Of a stretch of 64,000 nt of DNA, positions 57,821 to 64,000 are shown one piece after another (within the stretch, counting starts at the first letter, position 1; each line of letters begins with the position of its first letter). The notes beneath the pieces are model-generated. The model saw only the letters and a list, made by a program, of their open reading frames with translations, made no database searches and was not told the origin of the DNA. This DNA comes from Atrina japonica (taxonomy: Eukaryota > Mollusca > Bivalvia > Pterioida > Pinnidae): NCBI GenBank assembly GCA_030159075.1, contig BROG01000812.1:186001-250000 (forward strand), written 5' to 3'. The translations under genes and the position numbers were made by a program.

Positions 57821-59555
57821 TAGTCCGTTTGCTCTCCGTTGACACTGGAGTTTTGTTAAATTTATTAAATTTCAAATAATTATCAAATTTTAATTTTACA
57901 GCAATGTTTTAATTTTACCATATATAACTGAATTGTGGATATGCAAATTTTTGGTTTGGTAACAAAACTTTTACCAATTTATTGCAATACAAAATTTTGT
58001 AAAAGTTTGTGTAGGTAAATACAGAGCTGATAAAACGGCACCTATAATTCTTTCTGATTTTATGCATAAGTAGGTCATATGCAAATCAGAAATTCTGGGC
58101 CATATGACAGTAGACTGGCATGGGATTGTATCATAAATTCATAATCATTTTTTATGAACTGAAAGAAAAAAAATCGGAATTATAAGTCTGCATCATTTTT
58201 AATATAATGCACAAAACTATGTTACCGAAATACAATGTAATTCTATCTTAAAAGTAATATTCATGGCTTGCTGGATGTAAAACAACATAAAAACTAGTGT
58301 TGAAACGATATGCTTCCTTCACAATACGATACATATTGTATAATTTTGTCACAACAGTTATTTTCGATACGATACATTTTGCAGGAATTTTATTAAAAGA
58401 AATACATTTTATGGTGTTTTTCTTTTTTATTGAGACTCTGTCATATTAACTTAATGACAAAAACAAACCTGGAAATAAAATTGACTAGATTAAATTGAAT
58501 TGACTGACAGAGCTATCACTACACTGGTGAGCAACCGATTCTCGCCTGATACCTATTCTCGCCAACCCATTTTATTTCAAATGATGTTTTCTAATTTGCC
58601 AAAGAAATTATATTATTCTGTTCATTTAGCAAACAGGAAATCCCCATGTCTTCGAAACAAAAAATAGAGTGTGACAGTACGCACCTGTTTGCAAGTTACG
58701 TGCCAATGAAAAATGCTTGGTGAGAATAGGCCTAAGTAGCTGGCGAGAACTGGTCGCTGACCAACATGGCCTCTGTTCTCTGCGAAACGACTGAACTTTG
58801 ACTATCTTGTGAAATTGGGAACCTGAAATGTTCCCAAACTGGTGAACGGAATTTTGCAGGTGGTTCTTTTAGCTATAAGCCTACCAGAATATAACTTGAA
58901 TAATTCAAGCCTGCTCCGTTTCCGATTCTCTCCATACTACGTTAATGCAGTGATCAAAGTGAACGGAATATAACAATTGAATTACAGTATTTGGGTTAAC
59001 CGGTATATAGTTGTTTGAGTCCGCCATCTGTAACATGTATACATTTGTGCTTTACTTAAATCGTACTTAAATTCATGCCGATCCCGACTTTTTTTATTAA
59101 ACACCGATCCCGGGAAAAAATTAACCAATTGAAAATGGAGATTTTGTACCGTGTACCAAACTGATGAAAAATACTGCGGTCCATGACTCCATCGATACTG
59201 AACCGTCTCACTCCTAATAAAAACAAGCAAAAAATGCATGAATTAAGTGAGCGATGAGTAAGGCCTATTCAACTAATTTGAATGGAATAGCAGGAACCTT
59301 GACTATTTTTACGTAACCATGTGGTTTGAAAACTGTATTGGATTTACACCCATGTAATTTTTCTTGAAATTTGAAAGAAATCTTACACGATTAGTAATGG
59401 GAAACTTTTTCCCTTGAATTGCTTGATGCAATTTAAATTCATTTTTAGTTATGTATAACCTTTAAAATAACAATGATGAGCATTAAAACATATAAATCAT
59501 TTTGTTTTTGCAAAAAATGACTAAACCCGAATTTCAATGGAGAGCAAACGGACTA
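57821..59555. mobile_element. 1.7-kb DNA transposon with 22-bp inverted ends and 8-bp target duplication
   Basis: Left end TAGTCCGTTTGCTCTCCGTTGA; the right end reversed reads TAGTCCGTTTGCTCTCCATTGA (one mismatch). TACATGTA lies directly outside both ends (57813-57820 and 59556-59563), a perfect 8-bp duplication of a palindromic target. No convincing transposase frame is inside, so it looks non-autonomous. The 8-bp duplication fits hAT or related superfamilies, but the TAGTCCG end is not one I know. Confidence 0.85.
58293..59215. mobile_element. Possible element nested in the 1.7-kb transposon
   Basis: Left part CTAGTGTTGAAACGATATGC...CAATACGATACAT and right part ATCGATACTGAACCGTCTCACTCCTAA are imperfect inverted copies, as in hAT-like elements with TAGnGnTGnnACGnT ends. 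No target duplication confirmed. Confidence 0.35.
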
Positions 59556-59559
59556 TACA

Positions 59560-60690
59560 TGTATGCTATATTCCATTACATATATTGTTTATGGCCTGAA
59601 TAGTGCCATTCAGGAAAGGACAAAGTGAAAATGAGAAATGATGAAAATGAATTCAATTATGCTTGCAAAACAGTTATGTCTCATGGTGTATTTATATTAC
59701 AAGAATTTTATGTCGTTTATCCCTATGACAATAGTTTTGGGTTGAGTTTACATGTATCATTCAGAATACAGGGTGTCCAGTTAAGTAAATTTGTCATTAT
59801 GGGACAAATTTTATTTTCGGAATTTAGAGTGGACAAGATTGGAAATACCAGATATAAATGTGTATGTCGAGACCAAATTATTTGATCAGATTAAAGGGAA
59901 TATCTGAATATACAAAATACTGAATAGAATGATTATACTGCACATACATACACACATATTTTCATAATGTATGCTTTAATTGTGTATCACCACTTGTAAT
60001 AATTACATGTATGTATATACATGTATGAATGTAAAATGTTGACAAAGTCTATACTTTAGCAAGATTTGAGATTAATTTAACGACTTATAGTGTCCAAGAT
60101 TTTCTGATCCACTCCCGTTACTCAAACATATTGACAGATTACATTTCATATTTGGTGGCCACTGGTGGTGACATCTAGTGCCGAACTAAAACTTAAACTG
60201 ACCCAACACGGATTGCTTACATTAGCCAATGAAAAGACTTGTGGCATAGCTTGCACGTCGCCATTATTGTGTTTATGTACTTTCCCATCTATCATGTGGT
60301 CAATGGGTGATTGATTGTTACATGCCTTCTGATTAGCTGATGAAAATGGTACCTGCAGCCAATGGAAATCGATGCCGCAAACTCACAATATACAGGCCAT
60401 AACTATCAAAGTTTGAATAACGGAGTGGATCGGAATACCTCAGACTCGGGAAGATGCCTGTAATGTTAGGTGTTGATGAATTATCTTGTATCAAATATAA
60501 TGCAATTGATTTTATCTAGCGGTCACTTCCCATTTTATCTCGACAATCACACTGGGTTTGTGTGCCTGGGTATCATGTATCTGAAATCTCTTGAAATTTT
60601 ACATTGTAACTTGTGTGTGCGACGTCAGTTTTATGGAAAAAATAGAAATTAGCATGGAACGTTCTAATATACGTCAAAGAAAACTTGAAC
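59560..60690. other. Non-coding stretch with CCAAT-box cluster
   Basis: TAGCCAATGAAAAG (about 60216) and CAGCCAATGGAAATCG (about 60356) lie within 150 bp of ACGTCGCCATT and ATAATGGCGACG. This could be a promoter for either strand. An 86-codon plus-strand frame (59625-59885) shows no recognisable domain. Confidence 0.3.
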
Positions 60691-60694
60691 CAGT

Positions 60695-60870
60695 GGAACA
60701 ATCTTTAGAGACTACTCTGATAAAAGACAACCTGTCTTATAGGACCACATTCTGAGAATGATGTGGTTAAATAAACCTTTAAATAGAACATTCTTTTGAA
60801 AGACAACCTGTCTTATTTGACCAGATTTCATTTGTAGATGGGATTATCATGGTCTGTTGAAACAGGTTCC
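60695..60870 (+). repeat. Diverged relative of the 26-kb ACCTGTCTT repeat
   Basis: AAAAGACAACCTGTCTTATAGGACCACATT, then GAAAGACAACCTGTCTTATTTGACCAGATTTC; about two units. Confidence 0.6.
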
Positions 60871-61869
60871 AATATAATTCACCAGTACAAACAAATTCAG
60901 TGATAAAATTTATGGCATTACTTTAACAACAACATGTTAACACTTAAGTAACCATAATCGTTTCCTTCAATACAACATTGCTATATTTCATAGCCAAAAA
61001 CAAGTATTATATTGTAGGTCAGAGTAACCCAAACAGCTGAAACAAGTACAACTACCGCAATATGTTACATAAAGTTATTGTACCAATAAAACAGCGTTAA
61101 CCACAAAATAATTCATTCCAAGACATTCTTTTCTAGTAAATCGGGCCAAACAGTGTCATTATTTTCTGGCACAAACTTGGCCATAGATCTAGAAACACAA
61201 CAGTGTATGCAGGATTTTGTAATTCATGGCAACAACTCGTCACCTTTCATTCCTGATTAGAATCCCAAGATGTAAATAAATCCACTGCCAGAAAATTGTA
61301 ACGTTTACATAACTGACCTAAATTATAGTTAATGTATATGACCCAAATATGACATATTTCGGTTTTAAGAATTATATATCTACACACCATTTTTCATGCA
61401 CTTCAGAGTTCTTGAACAACAAGTGTTATGCAAACTTAACGAATCCAAACTAAAGATAAATTATCAACATACTTTTATCCATTACAGACTGTTTACTTTG
61501 GCTATTTAATAATAACCTGAAAATAGTGAAAATATGGGAAAATAACGGAAACAGAAACTGGAAAATTTAGATATCAGCTCACTGTATAATACCTTCACTT
61601 CTCAACAACACAATAAAATGAAAATAACTAAGTCCAAGTAAATATATTTAGTTTTAAGATGTAAATAAATTTTTAAGAAAAAACATTTTTTCATGAAGGA
61701 CATGAAATCCTCATTTTGATTTACACAGTAAAAATAGGCATACACATGTACCTGGTAAATCATCCTACACTTGATACACACTCAACATCCATTGACAGTG
61801 ATTAATTCTTGATAATACCTGAATTAACTTATAATTTAAACTCAGAAAACTGCTCCAAATGCTGAAGGG
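60871..61869. other. Non-coding stretch, nothing recognised
   Basis: AT-rich, no exon-like segment or known repeat seen. Confidence 0.35.
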
Positions 61870-62090
61870 TCTTCCATTGGCTGAGAGGTTAGAGCATCAA
61901 GTTTTGAACCATGAAGTCTCTCACTTCTGGTCAGCTCAGGTTGGAGCCTCGCTGGAACCTTAGCTGATTTTGGTGAGAAAGTTTGCCAGTTGACTTGCGG
62001 AAGGCAGGTGGTTTCTTTATGGGTATATCGTAATCACGTTCTCTCTTCCATCATTAAATACTGGCCACCACCATATAACTGAAAGTTTAT
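61870..62090 (+). mobile_element. SINE-B copy, full length
   Basis: Head CATTGGCTGAGAGGTTAGAGCATCAAG, then CTTCTGGTCAGCTCAGGTTGGAGCC, GAGAAAGTTTGCCAGTTGACTTGCGG, tail CTGGCCACCACCATATAACTGAAAG. The clearest plus-oriented copy. Confidence 0.85.
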
Positions 62091-62936
62091 TCAAAATTCA
62101 AATTCCATGTGCTAATGTCAAATAAGAACTGATGACACTGAGCCACTAATACATGTATATTTATTAATTAAATCTCAAACTATCAAAAATAATATTTCTG
62201 ATTCCATTTGCAGTTTAAAAAAAGATGTAATAATAATAATAGCTGCAATTCAGCCTGATAAAAAAGGAGTGAGAAGAGGGTTCTGATTTTATTTGACAGG
62301 TATGCGACAATGTCCACATTGATTACTTGGTATCACATGATATGTCGTAAATTTGTCCAAAGTCAAAATTATAGGTCTACCAAGGTCAAAAGCACATCTG
62401 GGTTCTGCCAATAACTAACACAATATGAGTCTATTATCCAAATGCACAGGTTAAATGTGACCCAAAGTGTTCCTGCGGCTCTAATATTTTTGTTGCCGAA
62501 ACCCTGTCCCTTCTGTTATGATTTAATTTAGACTTGTCTGTAAATATGTGCCAATTTACCTTGGTAGATCTACATGTAGAGGAAAATTCACAAAATAGTG
62601 AGGAAAATTCCTGCATTTTTCCCCATTTATTTCTACATATCATGGTATTTGTATAACACATCAAAACACACAATAGCAACACCATGCATGTTTTGATTTT
62701 CAATTTTTTACAATTTGAACAATAGAGAACTACAGAGCTAATATTTACAAACTGAAAGCTGTTAAATGCTATTTGTCAAATGTATAATCTGGTCTTATGT
62801 ACAGAATTGGATTAAGCAAATATTTGGGATTATATCGTTCAAAAATTCATTCTGACAAATCAAACTTGAAATAATCGGTGGATGACAGACACCTGTGACC
62901 CCATTTGGTAGTTTTGTCAATGCGCCCAACTAACCA

Positions 62937-63295
62937 GATGCATAATGTGACATTAAACCAAATACATGACATCAAACCAGACACATGATGACATCAAACA
63001 TGATGCACATCAAACCAGACACACTTCAAACAAGATGCATGATGAAATCAAACCAGACCCATGGCAGCATCAAACCAGATGCATGACATCAAACCAGACA
63101 AGACATATCAAACCAGATGCATGACATCAAACCAGACACATGACATATCAAACCAAATGCATTATGACATCAAATCAGGCATGGCATTAAGCCAGACACC
63201 TGACAACATCAAACCAGGCACCCAACATCAAACCAAACACAGGACATCAAACCAGACACATGACATCATGCCAGACACATGACATCATCCCAGCA
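62937..63295. repeat. About 20-bp irregular minisatellite
   Basis: About 17 copies of GACATCAAACCAGACACAT and GATGCATGA variants. The frame through it, rich in Gln, Thr and His, is repeat-driven. Confidence 0.9.
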
Positions 63296-63358
63296 ACAAT
63301 ATAAACTTGCAGCAAGATTTTAACAAATCAGATGATACCTAACAGATTCATCTACCTT

Positions 63359-63387
63359 ACCTGGAGTAATCGACAAGTTTGAACTGG
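63359..63387 (-). other. Exon-like microsegment between strong splice signals
   Basis: On the minus strand a T16 tract and CACATACCAG (acceptor-like) are followed after 23 nt by CTCCAG|GTAAGG (donor-like). It could be a tiny 5' exon of TGFBR3 or chance. Confidence 0.12.
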
Positions 63388-63734
63388 TATGTGAAAAAAA
63401 AAAAAAAAACATGAACAAAAACTGTTGTTGCCAATTTTTTTTCAGCTTTTTTTTTTAATCAAGGCGGAAGTTATTTCAAAGTGATAGAAATTTGTGTGCC
63501 ATTATACAGTGTGTATTGATATTTGTGTTATGTATACATGTAACTTGGTAAAAACATATATACATATACAACTAATGTGATGAACATCGATCAATAAGTA
63601 AAAGTAAAAAAAAAACATAAGCTGTACAGTAGGTGCAGCAATTTACATTTTGTGCGATTGAATTAACAGCAAACCCACACATTTTATCTTAATAACAAAG
63701 TGGTGTAAAAAAAATCTTGACTGTAAACTTTTTA

Positions 63735-64000
63735 AATTTTAATTAATTCTTACTGCAATTCATACTATCTTTTTGATATCTTAATTGACATCAATGAATT
63801 TTAATTAATTCTTACTGCAAGTCATACTATCTTTTTGAAATCCTAATTGCCATCAATGAATTTGAATTCATTCTTACTGCAAGTCTTACTATCTTTTAGA
63901 TACCCTAATTGACATCAATGAATTTTAATTAATTCTCACTGGAAGTCATACTATCTTTTAGATACCCTAAATGACATCAATGAATTTTAATTAATTCTTA
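63735..64000. repeat. 62-bp minisatellite, more than 4 copies, cut by window edge
   Basis: Units start near 63735, 63797, 63858, 63920 and 63982. Each has TTAATTAATTCTTACTGCAA and CATACTATCTTTTTGA. The array continues past 64000. Confidence 0.93.

Noticed and set aside
62553..62685. Minus-strand frame with a signal-peptide-like start (MVLLLCVLMCY) and a donor GTAAAT, considered as TGFBR3 first exon
   Set aside because: The donor leaves phase 0, while the next TGFBR3 exon needs phase 1, and the following residues have no match to the family.

Overview
The window is nuclear DNA of an animal, most likely a bivalve mollusc. It is AT-rich, its exons are short with GT..AG introns, and it is crowded with tRNA-derived SINE-like repeats, short foldback elements, DNA transposons and minisatellites of kinds familiar from bivalve genomes. 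No bacterial, organellar or rRNA sequence is seen. The species assignment is an inference from repeat style only.

One protein-coding gene is convincingly present: a betaglycan (TGF-beta type III receptor, TGFBR3) orthologue on the minus strand. I recovered 15 consecutive coding exons between 32962 and 12653. All have GT..AG borders and compatible phases throughout, giving 792 codons plus a stop. They encode the two-part orphan (TGF-beta binding) region, a bipartite ZP domain with its cysteines, two acidic Ser-Gly glycosaminoglycan sites, a strongly conserved transmembrane segment and a short cytoplasmic tail. Only the first exon (signal peptide) was not found; it lies upstream of 32962, possibly beyond 64000. 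Residue numbers below count from the first codon of the first exon found.

Layout by region. 1-12.6 kb lies downstream of the gene: two or three interspersed repeats, then a repeat-poor AT-rich stretch that may hold a long 3' UTR. 12.65-33 kb is the gene body; its introns carry nine copies of one SINE-like family, all in gene orientation, and several minisatellites. Two minisatellites touch splice sites, and one seems to have grown out of a 3' splice-site sequence. 33-54 kb has no recognised gene. It holds minisatellites (57 bp x 12, 48 bp x 6, 56 bp x 5, 42 bp x 7), a second SINE-like family and a possible plus-strand exon at 46.73-47.06 kb. 53.9-59.6 kb is a DNA-transposon cluster: a 3.4-kb decayed hAT element with a ZNF862/KIAA1586-like transposase relic, and a 1.7-kb element with 22-bp inverted ends and a perfect 8-bp target duplication. 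59.6-64 kb has no recognised gene and ends in a 62-bp minisatellite cut by the window edge.

An 88-bp foldback (MITE-like) element with ends TTAACTCATnnACCCCT recurs at least 12 times nearly complete, plus fragments and a sister subfamily. No prokaryote-style system, CRISPR array or new gene cluster is present. The most unusual material is the betaglycan tail, the way minisatellites arise from SINEs and a splice site, and the new-looking transposons.
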